Counted from the stretch's first letter, positions 23,101-33,600 are shown. The stretch is 64,000 bases of DNA from Scalesia atractyloides (GCA_947069175.1 CAMTDV010000019.1:73779358-73843357), one strand, 5' to 3'. The notes: generated by a model from the sequence alone, not told the origin. A program made the numbers and translations.

Positions 23101-23781
23101 AGCATACCCCAAGTATTGAATTTTTAATGGTATTTCATTAAAATCAGTTGTTTTGTTTGACACACATGTGAGCAGGGTATGAAACAAAAATTTCATAGGA
23201 GGTGGGAATTTTCCCTTTTTCATGGTAGCTTTTGATAAATCTCCTGTATACCCTTTGTTTTTCAAAACAATTTGATACTCACTTTTAGGGAAATAAATTT
23301 TACCTTCTAGATCGTTCATCTGAAAAACCTCTGAAATGGTTTGTGGGGTTATTAGAACCAAAATCCCTCCCACTTTTGTCATGATTGCCCAAGGTTTCTT
23401 GTTTAGACTTTCAATCTCAGCATTTGCCCAGAAATCTCGAAGGGCATTTTGATAAATCGGTGTGTTACAGGTTAACAGAGTCTTATACTTTGAGGAAGAC
23501 AAGATATCGATGATTTCATGAAACTCTGTATTTTTCTTGGTCTTTTCAAAAGTACAAAGGTAATTGTGTGGATTTTTTATGTTAAGAGTGTGCTTTGGTG
23601 GTTCCTGTGTTGTTTTCGCTTTAGGTGCCATGATTTTCAGAGGAAATAGTTTTGAGAAATTTTGAAATGGCACAGTAGAAGTGAAAACTCTGTTTGTGGA
23701 TGAAATAGGGTTTCTAGGGTTTTCAAAAAGTGATGATGACGTGGTATCTGACGCAACGACTGTCGAATAGCATCTGTCCAC
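20158..23781 (-). pseudogene. Env-like reading frame of the Sirevirus-like element, broken
   Basis: A long minus-strand coding region lies between the pol remnant and the 3' LTR, where Sireviruses carry an env-like gene. The N-terminal part (23781-22900) has a globular domain with FHEIIDILSSSKY, PIYQNALRDFW and WAIMTKVGG-type blocks, and the rest is rich in Lys, Ser, Thr and Pro. The frame shifts near 22900-22930. From there to 21450 one frame continues, broken only by single stops at 22371 and 21921. Further shifts occur down to 20158. There is no clear signal peptide or membrane segment in what remains. The env-like label rests on position. Similar proteins are frequent in composite genomes, where they are often left without a function, so an altered gag is also possible. 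As found it cannot make a full protein. Confidence 0.6.
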
Positions 23782-24052
23782 GTGTAACCACTGATTGACA
23801 ATGGAAGACAGTTGTTTGGCTAATCACTGACAGAGTAAACTATCAGTGGTTGTGACCAAATGTTAACACTATCAGAGGTTCCACATCATTGGATAGGTTT
23901 TTCTATCAACAGTGTTTTTATGCTATCAGAACTTTGAACAGACTTTAAGAATTTATTGAAAATTTCAATTTTAACTATTTTTAAGGATGAATTTTTGATT
24001 TTCTAAAAACATTTTATTGCTATTTACACATGGATCACAAGAAAATTTGTTT

Positions 24053-24225
24053 TTAATCTATGTTTAGCATTCCAAGTCTAGAAATCAAATTGTCAAATGT
24101 GGAAACATCAAGTGCTTTTGTCAACACATCTGCTAGTTGATCCTTGGTATGGACATGTTGTAAAAAAATCAGACCTTTTTCATAGCAATTTCTCACAAAG
24201 TGATGTCTGATGTCAATGTGTTTGA
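24053..24225 (-). pseudogene. C-terminal remnant of Copia RNase H
   Basis: Fifty-six codons plus a stop read KHIDIRHHFVRNCYEK, then LQHVHTKDQLADVLTKAL, and end GMLNID. The KHIDIRHHF and TKDQLADVLTK blocks are the hallmark end of Ty1/Copia pol. Everything upstream of it (gag to RT) has been deleted down to the leader. Its place directly before the long frame at 23781 confirms that frame lies downstream of pol. Confidence 0.85.
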
Positions 24226-24949
24226 TAAAAAAATTTGATAATTTGCAAGGTTAGTTTTGACAGAACATTTCAAATGTCCTTCTGAGATTTTTCAATGACA
24301 TAAGTTTTTAAACTTTTTCAGTCAAAGCTTCATTCACATGCTCATCCTTGTGTACAAACACTTTACAGGCCTTGGCAGAGGTTGAATATCCCAGATGGTA
24401 CACACTAGTTTGTCTGTAGGGACAGGTTTTCAAAGACATTTAAATCTAATTTGAACTGGTCATCATCCAGAGTCTTCTTGATTCACTATCAGAGGAAGTA
24501 TCTTCCCTTTTCTAAAAATAGGGTTCTACTTCAGGCAGGTACTTAAGTTTTGTCTATCAAAAACAAGCAAAACTCAAGGTGTATTATCTCCAAAAAAAAC
24601 CAGAGGAGAAATACAAGACCTAATATAAACAAGAAATTTCTACTATAAAACATGTAGAAAATTTCGTGATACGTGAATCATTTAGATCTGATAGATTTCC
24701 AGCAATCCTTTTGAGAAATTTATGAATTAAGAGTTCATCTCAGTCATTTTTACGAGACTGATATGGATCCTCTTCATCAACTATCCCTGAAATCCACATA
24801 GACTCCAACACAAACAATAAAACCACATGAATCATGAATTTCCACACAATTTCGACTCTGTTTTCAACAATTAAGAATATCACAATATCAATGAGATCGA
24901 GCTAATCTTTTTAGGTCAAATTGATTGTTAGATCAATTTGAGTGACCAA

Positions 24950-24961
24950 GCTCTGATACCA
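24950..24961 (-). other. Primer binding site of the Copia element
   Basis: TGGTATCAGAGC on the minus strand, complementary to the 3' end of initiator methionine tRNA, two bases after the 5' LTR end. Confidence 0.9.
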
Positions 24962-24963
24962 AT

Positions 24964-25693
24964 TGTTAGGATCTGAGTTTGGATTGATTGTATTGTTTTA
25001 ACCAAATTGATAACAAAATGATAAATCATGAAGAACTTTGCGGTGGAAGAACAGTTAAAACTTTATAACACAATCAACGAGAGAATAGTTTTCATCATAA
25101 CATGTTTTTCATTACTTAAAAGATTGAAATCATTGCAAAGTAATTACATGAATGAATCACTAAACTCCCACTCAGATCGAGCTACACACAGAAGAATGTA
25201 CAAAAAGTGTAAGTGTGAAAGCTATATAGAACAGTACAAACATTGTCTATATATAGTACTATCCTAATCGCTGATCGTCTATACTGACATCACCTTGACA
25301 GTGACATCTAACAATACTAACAAACTCTAACCACTGCCTATGCTATCCTCTGATAGTGGATATAAGCACTGATGGCAAAACACTGGTGATCCTATCCTCT
25401 GATAAGCTTAAGCTCTAACGAAGCATTAGCAGATGTTCTTCAAAGGGTGATCAGACCTTTGACTTTCAGCAGACCTTTGACTTCTAGCAGATCTTTGAGC
25501 CATCAGAGGTTTGGGGATACAACAGTCTTTATAACTAGCAGAGCTTTGGCATAAGACAGTTGTTATAACTATCAGCGGTTTGGTAGCCGGTCTTTGAGAA
25601 GAGTAACTCTAAACTTTATTTATTCAGGATCATATATAGCAGACCTGTTTTGGCATTTTATCATCTGTTCTTTTGTAGGGTTCAATCCCAACA
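24964..25693 (-). repeat. Copia 5' LTR
   Basis: A 730-bp LTR with TG/CA ends and a TATATATAG promoter box on the minus strand near 25247-25256. It keeps the sequence that is interrupted in the 3' LTR and has a small extra repeat of CAGACCTTTGACTT near 25450-25490 that the 3' LTR lacks. Confidence 0.9.
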
Positions 25694-26159
25694 CGTTTAG
25701 CATACACCGCATGACATACGTAATAGTTGTGAATGATATAACTACTTAGATTCATGCAAACCAACAAACCGCGAATGATCGAGTCATGCGAACAAGCGTT
25801 CACATCCCAAAAGAGAAAATAAATGCGAAATAAAAGTGAGAGCTTTAACAAACCCGGGCCTCCGGGTAGCGGTCAACCTCTAGTATACTATCATGTTAAG
25901 GGTGGCATACAAGCAATCAAGCAATACATACAATTCAGCAGATTTCACGTAAAGTCATGTATAAGTGGGATGTCGAATAAGCATTTGAGTTGTGTGACGT
26001 GTTTTGATATACGAACATATGTGACACCCAAAAGTGCGTTTAAGGAGAGACTTGGGATCTGCGAGGAGTTGCGGAGAGTGTCGGATCAGCCTGTAAGCGA
26101 ACAGAAGTGTATCAGTCTTCTGAATTGCTGAAACGGTTAAGTTTGGATTGGGCAGAGGA

Positions 26160-26590
26160 CAAGTTCAGGTGAACTTGTATGTTTCCATACAAGTTCGGGC
26201 GAACTTGTGAAAAACCTGTTGAGTTATGAGGCAAGTTCGGGCGAACTTGTAAGGTTTCTAACTGAAGGAGACAAGTTCGGGCGAACTTGTCTAATTCTCT
26301 TGAGAATTGGACAGAGTTCGGGCGAACTTGTGCCATTTTTTAAGTTTGGTCAAGTTCGGGCGAACTTGATCACCAATCCGGTGACAAGTTCAAGCGAACT
26401 TGATGTAATCCGAGCGAACTTGATCGTTTTAGCATCCAAATCGTGCGTTTCTGCGTCGTTTGCTGGGGAAATCGAGTGTTCATCCCTCCAACCTTAAGCC
26501 ACTGAGTAAAACTTAGGCCGGAGAGGTCTTTTGGAGCGAGTTTAGCCATTTTACAGAAACTCGGGCTAATCCGGGTGAACTTGATGGTTC
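26160..26590. repeat. Palindrome cluster in G1 3' LTR, transcribed side
   Basis: About nine copies of CAAGTTCGGGCGAACTTG or close variants at irregular spacing of 20-45 bp, most within 26160-26425 and a decayed one near 26572. Each is an inverted repeat with 7-9 bp arms and a 2-bp centre. The cluster lies downstream of the TATA box, so it would be present in the transcript as a series of short hairpins. Confidence 0.85.
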
Positions 26591-26988
26591 GTACGGGTGA
26601 GTCCAGCTTGTGTAAAGTGACGATTTCGTCCTTGTGCTTCTGGATCTAAGATCTTGCTTGACAACGCCCCGTTCCACTCAAAAGTGAACGAAACATACGT
26701 CATTAGTCCGAATATTGTGTAGAAATCAATGTTTTTAAAGGTTATACTCAGATCTAAGAGTAGATCTGAATGAAAAACAGAATTTTTATAGAAAAAGATG
26801 AAGATTTTCGTAAATAGAGGAAATTCGAAGAAAACGAAGGCAGCGCCTTGTGCAAAATCGTTGTAAAACGTTGTTGAACATTGTTGTAGTTGAAATCGGG
26901 TTGAATCTTACTTAGAAAACAAAGGGTTTCGGTTTTGGAGAGATCCAGGCGAACTTGCAGCAAGATCAAATGAGAGAATGGAGCTGAG

Positions 26989-26996
26989 TATTTATA
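26989..26996 (-). promoter_or_regulatory. TATA box of G1 3' LTR
   Basis: TATAAATA on the minus strand. One palindrome cluster lies just upstream of it and the other downstream. Confidence 0.6.
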
Positions 26997-27022
26997 GGTG
27001 GGGTGAGAATGAGAGACCAGAC

Positions 27023-27180
27023 ATCAAGTTCGGGCGAACTTGTTACAAGTTCGAGAGAACTTGTGTGTCTTTGCTGAGTTTTAATACAAGTCCGGGCGAA
27101 CTTGTGGTTTATGGTGAGTTTGGGTGGCTCAGTCAAGTTTGGGCGAACTTGTGGTATACAAGTTCGGCCGAACTTGACCT
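27023..27180. repeat. Palindrome cluster upstream of the G1 TATA box
   Basis: Five copies of the CAAGTTCGGGCGAACTTG family within about 160 bp, directly upstream of the TATA box in U3. The position would suit protein binding sites. Confidence 0.8.
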
Positions 27181-27617
27181 GGTGGCCAAGTTTTGTTTGA
27201 TTATTTCGCGTTATGAGTTCGTTCGGTGATTCGGTTCGTATTAGGTAGATATATTAAGCGTTGTAATTGATATAATAGTGCGATTTAGCGATTCGAGCGT
27301 GTGAGAGCGTTGCGATAGCCATTGTAACCATAACATAAACAAACATAACACACATAAAACATAATTCCACATAATTAACTGCGATTTGCGATGCGATGAG
27401 ATAAGTGAGGTATAGCACAAGTGTTTATTAAACAATAACACACTCGTCTCCTTTAGTAGCATAACTACTTGTGATTGCGATTAAATTAGCGATGCATTTA
27501 ATAAGCGATTAGATGCGATATAACTGTAAATCAACATACTTTGATTAACATAACTTTCTTATAATTCGAATCTCGGGATTACAAAAGATAGACACAACGA
27601 AAATCGGAGTTGTTACA

Positions 27618-27640
27618 GTCTCCCCTACTTTAGGAAATTT
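27618..27640 (-). other. Polypurine tract of G1
   Basis: AAAGTAGGGGAGAC on the minus strand immediately before the 3' LTR (TGTAACAACTCC), preceded by the GACGAAATTTCC block typical of these chromoviruses. Confidence 0.85.
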
Positions 27641-27651
27641 CGTCCAGAAAT

Positions 27652-28146
27652 TTAAGTAGTGGCCGTAACAAAGAGATGCGGATACTTAGCCTTCATGTCA
27701 CTTTCCAATTCCCAAGTGAACTCGGCACCGCGTTTGCCTTCCCATCGGACCTTCACGATAGGGATGCGAGAGCGCCGTAGTTTCTTGGTTTCTCGGTCCA
27801 TGATCTCGACAGGCTTTTCCACAAAATGGAGAGTCTCGTTGATTTGCAAATCTTCGAGAGGTACATGGAGATTCTCTTCAGCTAGGCATTTCTTGAGGTT
27901 TGACACGTGGATAGTCGGATGGACGTTGTTGAGTTCCGCCGGTAGTTCGAGTCAATAGGCCACTTTGCCAATTCTTTGAAGAATCTTAAAGGGTCCAACG
28001 TATCGTGGCGCTAGCTTTCCTTTCTTCCCGAAGCGGATCACTCCCTTCCAATGTGCAACCTTTAAGAGAACGTGATCTCCCACTTCGAACTGTAGGGGCT
28101 TGCGGCGTTTATCGGCGTAACTCTTTGGATGACTCCGAGCTTTCAA
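27652..28146 (-). pseudogene. G1 integrase C-terminus (GPY/F) and chromodomain
   Basis: The upstream half (28146-27952) reads FEVGDHVLLKV...GKLAPRYVGPFKILQRIGKVAY, the GPY/F module that follows the integrase core in chromoviruses. After a frameshift near 27950 comes SNLKKCLAEENLHVPLEDL, then ...RRSRIPIVKVRWEG, EFTWELESDMKAKYPHLF, which is the chromodomain with its aromatic and acidic positions. Such domains direct integration to marked chromatin. It is the 3' end of pol, directly before the polypurine tract. Confidence 0.85.
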
Positions 28147-28850
28147 GAGATTGTCTCTGATCTAGAGTATTTTGTTTGTCGTTTCTTGAATTAGCTCGGG
28201 ACCGGTGATTTGTGCTTCTCCGATCTCGTGCCATGCAATAGGCGATCAACATTTTCTTCCATACAGCACTCAAAATGAGCCATTTGAATGCTGGTGTGAT
28301 AGCTATTATTGTACGAGAATTCAACTAAAGGTAAATGCGTATCCCAATTACCACCGAAATCTATGATGCACACATGAAGCATGTCTTCGAGGGTGCGGAT
28401 CGTGCGCTCAGTCTGACCGTCGGTTTGAGGGTGGAAAGCGGTACTGAGATTGAGAGTAGTACCGAGGGCGGATTGAAAAGTCTCCTAGAGACGTGAGGTA
28501 AAGCGACCATCGCGGTCAGAGATGATGTCACGAGGTGTCCCATGTCGACAAATGACTTCGTCAGTTTAGATTCGGGCTAATCGTTCGACCTTAAAGTCTT
28601 CTCGTATAGCAATAAAGTGCGCGGATTTAGTAAGACGATCAACGATAGCCCAAATGCTATCGTGACCAGAGGAAGTGCGGGGGAGTTTCGTAATGAAATC
28701 CATAACTATACTCTCCCACTTCCACATCGGGATTTTGGGTTGTTCGAGTAAGCCAGAGGGCCTTTGATGTTCGGCTTTGACCTTCGAGCAGGTTAAGCAC
28801 TTTGAAACGTACACAGCGATATCCTTTTTCATACCTGGCCACCATACTTA
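28147..28850 (-). pseudogene. G1 integrase core
   Basis: Part of the zinc-binding region ([15 protein letters not shown]) and the catalytic core are visible. The three acidic positions fall in [17 protein letters not shown] and [15 protein letters not shown]. The core continues [31 protein letters not shown] stop codon (TAG) interrupts the frame just after GRFTSRL near 28484, where relatives have tryptophan, and several frameshifts follow. It is an integrase in kind but not translatable here. Confidence 0.85.
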
Positions 28851-28894
28851 GGACGTAGGTCCTGGTACATTTTGTCGGCTCCGAGATGAATGGA

Positions 28895-29614
28895 TTATCG
28901 AGATTTGTGAGCTTCGGTCATTAGCAATTCACGAAGGTTATCACGGCTGGGAATCCAAATGCGATCGAGATAGTAATAAATACCATTTGGTTTGACAAAG
29001 AGCTGAGTTTCAGCACCACATTTCATTTCTTCCTCCAGAGTATTCTCGTTAAAACAAGCAAATTGGGCGGAGCGGATCATGATTTCGAGATCATTCAAGG
29101 CTTGAGAGTCTCGACCACTATACACATAGCTTCGTCGACTAAGAGCATCAGCTACGACGTTTGCTTTGCCGGGATGGTAGCGTATCTCACAATCGTAATC
29201 GTTGAGAAGTTCAACGCATCTGCGTTGGCGCATATTCAGTTCCTTTTGATTGAAGATATGCTGTAAGCTCTTATGGTCGGTGAAGACCGTACACTTAGTA
29301 TCGTAAAGGTAGTGTCGCCATATCTTCAATGCAAAAACAACTGCACCGAGTTCAAGATCAGGGGTTGTGTAGTTCTTCTCGTGGATCTTGAGTTGTCGAG
29401 ATGCGTACGCGATAACCTTGTCTCGTTGCATGAGAACACAACCAAGACCAAGATTAGAGGCATCGTAGTAAACAACGAAATCGTCGTTTCCGTCGGGAAA
29501 CGCGAGGATGGGAGCGTTGCATTAACATACGCTTGAGAGTTTGAAAAGCTTCCACTTGCTTGGAATCCAAACGAAAGGTTTGTCTTTATGAGTTAAAGCG
29601 GTAAGTGAAACGGC
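28895..29614 (-). pseudogene. G1 RNase H, after the insertion
   Basis: Right after the nested LTR the frame reads AVSLTALTHKDKPFVW, then a short stop/shift, then [55 protein letters not shown] and [15 protein letters not shown]. These are the RNase H blocks of Ty3/Gypsy elements with the acidic catalytic residues (D, E, D, D) in place. The region ends with the start of the integrase zinc finger region ([13 protein letters not shown]). Confidence 0.85.
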
Positions 29615-30671
29615 TGTCACACCCCGACCCGCAGCGGAAAAGGTGATGGGGACATGATTGGGTTATCATCAAAGCTCATGACATTTATTTTAATGTTTCA
29701 TATTCATTAATACAATTTAATGGAAATTTACAGTAAATATTACAACATGTTCTAACTATCAATCTAAGCTTCTTTGTTCTCTTCTAAGGCATTTCCTATG
29801 TTTTCCTTGCTTCAACCTGTTCACATGTATCATGTGTAAAAGGTTTTTGGATCAACAAAAAGTTGGCGAGTGAACCCTATGGAAAACATTTGAACAAGTT
29901 TATTTAATTGATTATGAAATGAGTGCACAACCACACATGAGTAAAAATAGATGTAAACTTATTCAACATCATTAGATATTAAATAAAGCACACATGAACA
30001 ATAATGGAACGTTTAGAGGCACGCGTTGCTCAACTTGTCTCTCACGAGGAACTGATGGGCCTAATGAATGAATTGCATAAACATGATAATATGAAAGACA
30101 CAACTACAAAAATATAAATTCAATGAAAACACACATGAACAATAATGGATTGGTTTTGAGGCACGCGTTGTTCAACTCGTCTCCCACGAGGAACTGATGG
30201 GCTTAATGAATGAATTTCATATAATTTGACAAAATGAAATAAGTAATCACAACAATATAAACAATCTAAGTTAGGTCACGATATGGTATGGCACAAATTT
30301 AAATAAGCGAGTTAATTATTTGAGACACATGACACACCCCAAAACGTGTAATTAAAAAGGGGGGTTGTAAGATTCACTCAGAGTGGGTGCGTTCGGTTGA
30401 TGATGTTGAATGCACCGAAGTGGTTTTAACCGCGAGTGAAATTAACCTAGATAAATATCATTATGGTTCGGTAAGTAAACGGATTTTATTGATCCATTTT
30501 AGTAGGATTGTTGGTGTATTTTTGTGAGTTTAAGGTATTTTCTAACCTTAAAATGTTATTTTTAAGTATTTTTAATTGATTTTTAATTAAAATAAATAAA
30601 TAAAAATAATAAAAAATTTTGACTTTTTTGACCGTTGACCGTTGGACTTTGACCGGTTCGAATGCGAGTAT

Positions 30672-31256
30672 ATGTGCGCTGAGTGAGGCTCGAACCCGAG
30701 ACCTCCCGTACGCGAGCACGCAGCTCTACCAACTGAGCTACGTGTCTAACCGAAATATATCTGTTTTTAATTATATTTATATACTAATTAGATTAAACCG
30801 AAAATCATTTATTTTTAAAAACGATTTAACTGAATCGGACGGTGCGCTCCACAGGTCTCGAACCCGGGACCTGTGGGTTGTGTTAACACACAGTCACCGC
30901 TGGACTGTGTGTTTAACATGTTATATAAACCGATTTTTATTATACTTAAATACAAACTAAGTATTTTCATTTCTGACTTATTTAAAAAGGTAAATAATTG
31001 TCCGATTCGGTGCAGTAGCCCGGACTCGAACTCGTGACCTGTGAGTTAAACATACACACAGTCCACCGCTGGACTGTGTGTCTATCTTGGTTATTATTCC
31101 GGTTATTATTATACTTAAATATACATGAAATGAATCCGGTTCAGTTAACAAAAAAAGACATTTTTATTAAGACAGCGTGTGTGGGACAAGATTCGAACTC
31201 GAGACGTTTGTGTTTAATGTGCACACAGTCCACCGCTGGACCGTGTGTCTAACCCG
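30672..31256 (-). repeat. tRNA-like array, T-LTR copy 3 (four modules)
   Basis: Modules begin at 30672, 30838, 31008 and 31175, spaced 166, 170 and 167 bp. Module 1: TAGCTCAGTTGGTAGAGC plus GGGTTCGAGCCT. Modules 2-4: hairpin CACACAGTCC/GGACTGTGTG plus GGGTTCGAGACC, GAGTTCGAGTCC and GAGTTCGAATC. The spacers are related to one another (TTTTAATTATACTTA-type AT-rich sequence), so the array grew by tandem duplication of a whole unit of about 168 bp. Confidence 0.8.
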
Positions 31257-31696
31257 AGTTATAAACTTGATTTTAATTATACTTTATAAGTTACCGAACT
31301 TCGTCTTCTTCGTCCGTTTTTAACCAGAATCGGAAATCCGACTGGTTCAATGTTTTAATCGGTTTATTTAGCGTGTTTCAGTTAATTACGGTGAGATATA
31401 AGTGAAAAGAAAAAGAAATTAGGCGAAAGGTTATACCGACTGGATTCCTCTGTTTCCCCGGCAGAACTCCGGCGACAGCAACAAGTTCCGGCGTCGTGTG
31501 TCTTGCAGCAACGAGTTCTTCAGAAAACTTGAAAAGGATTGTGGGTGACTTCGGTATAAGCTCGGGGGGTTTTTAGTAAGGCTTAGAAATGAAGGACTCA
31601 GTTTTCCGGCGAGGTACAGAAGTTTTCCGGCGAGTGAGTTTTCGCCGAGAAAGGGATGCGGTTTTGAGCGAAAAAGTTTGCAGAGGTTCGGGGGGG

Positions 31697-31704
31697 TATT
31701 TATA
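31697..31704 (-). promoter_or_regulatory. TATA box of T-LTR copy 3
   Basis: TATAAATACCCC on the minus strand. It lies between the antisense tRNA-like module (upstream) and the sense array (downstream), and the same box is at 41920-41927 in the inverted copy. Confidence 0.6.
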
Positions 31705-31968
31705 AGGCAAGTCGTCAATGAATTTGGTCCGATTTCCGACTTGATTCGTCGGTTAGAAAATCCCCGGCGGTTATAACTTGTGTCGCGAGTTCAGGCGTCG
31801 GTTTATAACCGATGATGAGTTAAAGTTTACGTTATAACTGAAGGAATCGTTAAATTATTGGCGAGATCGCCGGGATTTCCGACGACTGCATTTTGGCGCG
31901 GTTTTGAATTCGGAAAGACACGTTATGAATTAAATGATCTTAATAATTAACAAAAGATACAAGTGGCG

Positions 31969-32040
31969 CAGTGGTTGGAGAGTTGAGTGTTAAGTTGTTG
32001 TTTGACCGGCGACTGACCCGGGTTCGAAACCCGGTAGGGT
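31969..32040 (+). repeat. Antisense tRNA-like module, T-LTR copy 3
   Basis: AAGTGGCGCAGTGGTTGGAG followed by GACCCGGGTTCGAAACCCGG: A-box-like segment, then a perfect B box with a fully pairing T-stem. Confidence 0.75.
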
Positions 32041-32230
32041 TATATTATTTTTATTTTCTTATTTTTGACAGTTTTTCAAAAACTAATTATATATTCCCAT
32101 ATAATAATTAATTACGTATCGTTTAAAATTATTTTACGCATTAAATTCGCAACGAAATTTTTAACTGATTGTTCGGTTAATAAACGGAGCGGGTTTGGTA
32201 AAATCCGTTTTTGACGGATGTTACAACGGC

Positions 32231-33183
32231 AATTTTCGAAAAGTCGGCGATGAATCGACGGTAGTAACCCGCCAATCCAAGAAATGAACGGATTTCGGAA
32301 GCATTCTTTGGCGTAATCCAACTCTTGACGGCTTCGATCTTTGTAGGGTCGACGTGAATTCCTTGACTATTAACGATATGGCCGAGAAATTGGACTCTTC
32401 GAGCCAGAATTCAGATTTAGAGAACTTAGCATAAAGGCGATTACCTTGGAGAAGTTCGAGGACTAAATGGAGATGGCGTGCGTATTCGTCTCTCGACTTC
32501 GAATAGATAAGGATATCATTGATGAAAACAATGATGAAACGATCTAAGAACACTTTACACACACGGTTCATCAGATCCATGAAGACCGCGGGTGCATTGG
32601 TAAGACCAAAAGGCATGAACACGAATTCGAAATGGCCATAACGGTACGAAAGTCGGTTTTCGAAACATCTTCTTACAACACCCGTAACTGATGATAATAG
32701 GAATGAACATCGATCTTAGAAAAACAAGTAGCACCTTGAAGCTGATCAAATAAGTCGTCGATTCGGGGAAGAGGATAACGGTTCTTTATCATGAGTTTGT
32801 TAAGTTCACGATAATCGATGCACATTCGGAACGTCCATCTTTCTTTTTCACGAAAAGAAGGGGTGTGCGCCCTATGGTGAAGTGCTCGGGTGTGTGAAAC
32901 CTTTATCAAGAAGCTCTTGAAGTTGGCTCGATAGCTCGCGCATTTCTGATGGTGCGAGACGATAAGGAGCTTTAGCAACGGGAGTAGCACCGGTAACTAA
33001 ATCGATACGGAATTCAACGTCGCGAGTAGGGGGTAAACCGGGTAAATCGTCAGGAAAGACTTTAGGAAATTCACGAACAACAGGAACGTCTTTAAAAGTC
33101 TTCTTTTCCTTCTCCGGGTTCACAATATGGGCTAGGAAAGCAACACACATTGCTTTCGCAAACATTTGTGTGCTTGAGTACAC
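32231..33183 (-). pseudogene. G1 reverse transcriptase
   Basis: The region reads in order [97 protein letters not shown] and [12 protein letters not shown]. These are the standard RT blocks of plant Ty3/Gypsy elements. The catalytic pair normally read as I-D-D is I-N-D here, so one metal-binding aspartate is lost. Several frameshifts separate the blocks. Downstream (32230) it is cut by T-LTR copy 3. Confidence 0.9.
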
Positions 33184-33479
33184 GACAAAAGCATCAACTT
33201 CTTTGAGGGAGTTTCACCGTAGACATGGAGTTTGATCACCGTTTGGAAGAGAGAAGCGAATATTTTATCGAAGCAAACAACTTCGGCATGATTTTCACTA
33301 AAAGTCCATACCTACTATGATATCAAAGTTACCTAACTGCATAGGTATGAGATTGATCGAGAAGATGTGGTTGTTGAGATCGAGAGAACAACCACGCAGG
33401 ACGGAGTTGACGGTAACGGTTTTTCCGGGTGGCGACTTCCACATCGAAAGTCTTTAGGAGTTTAGCGCGTTTACATTTA

Positions 33480-33600
33480 AAAACATTTTCGAATTCTAAC
33501 GATACAAAACAATTATCGGCACCAGTATCAAATAAACATGAAGCATAAATACCATTAACGAGGAACGTACCACTGACAACATTGTTGTCGTTCTGGGCCT
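33480..33600 (-). pseudogene. G1 aspartic protease fragment
   Basis: SGTFLVNGIYASCLFDTGAD followed by CFVSLEFENVF contains the retropepsin-type D-T-G-A active site (near 33514-33531). It lies between the zinc knuckles and RT as in all Ty3/Gypsy elements. The reading frame is not continuous with its neighbours. Confidence 0.8.

Larger units (their letters stand above)
14194..25693 (-). mobile_element. Sirevirus-like Copia element, pol-deleted
   Basis: LTRs (in plus orientation TGTTAGGATCTG...AATCCCAACA) lie at 14194-20121 and 24964-25693, with a 5-bp duplication CGTTT outside (14189-14193 and 25694-25698). The uninterrupted target is preserved in the G1 5' LTR near 46055-46080. Next to the 5' LTR is a methionine-initiator-tRNA primer site, and next to the 3' LTR a polypurine tract. 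Between them only the last 57 codons of the Copia RNase H survive, followed by a long env-like frame. Gag, protease, integrase and RT are absent, so the copy depended on helpers. Its own length without the nested insertion is about 6.3 kb. The segment 24226-24949 between primer site and pol remnant has no recognisable coding. Confidence 0.85.
25699..27617 (-). repeat. G1 3' LTR, proximal piece
   Basis: It continues the LTR after the Copia insertion and matches 46075-48045 of the 5' LTR. It ends GGAGTTGTTACA next to the polypurine tract. Relative to the 5' LTR it lacks about 33 bp near 26041 and one palindrome unit near 26240, and it has one extra palindrome unit near 27045. Confidence 0.9.
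29615..32225 (-). mobile_element. Solo T-LTR copy 3, inserted in G1 pol, duplication ACGGC
   Basis: It starts TGTCACACCCCGACCCGCAG and ends GACGGATGTTACA, with ACGGC at 29610-29614 and 32226-32230. It is 2,611 bp long. It splits G1 between the end of RT and the start of RNase H. It has the two CACGAGGAACTGA repeats (near 30045 and 30190), the tRNA-like array, a TATA box on the minus strand (31697-31704) and the antisense tRNA-like module (31969-32040). No protein is encoded. Confidence 0.95.

Noticed and set aside
26160..26430. CRISPR-like array of palindromic repeats
   Set aside because: This is plant nuclear DNA, spacing is irregular, spacers are not uniform, and there are no cas genes. 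The repeats belong to an LTR.
26112..26497. Repetitive open frames over the palindrome cluster
   Set aside because: Both strands are open because the palindrome lacks stops in some frames; the peptides are repeats of the same motif.
31431..31718. 95-codon minus-strand frame in T-LTR copy 3 (and its relatives at 38787 and 41869)
   Set aside because: It overlaps the TATA box and promoter region, is not kept open across copies, and lacks any domain.
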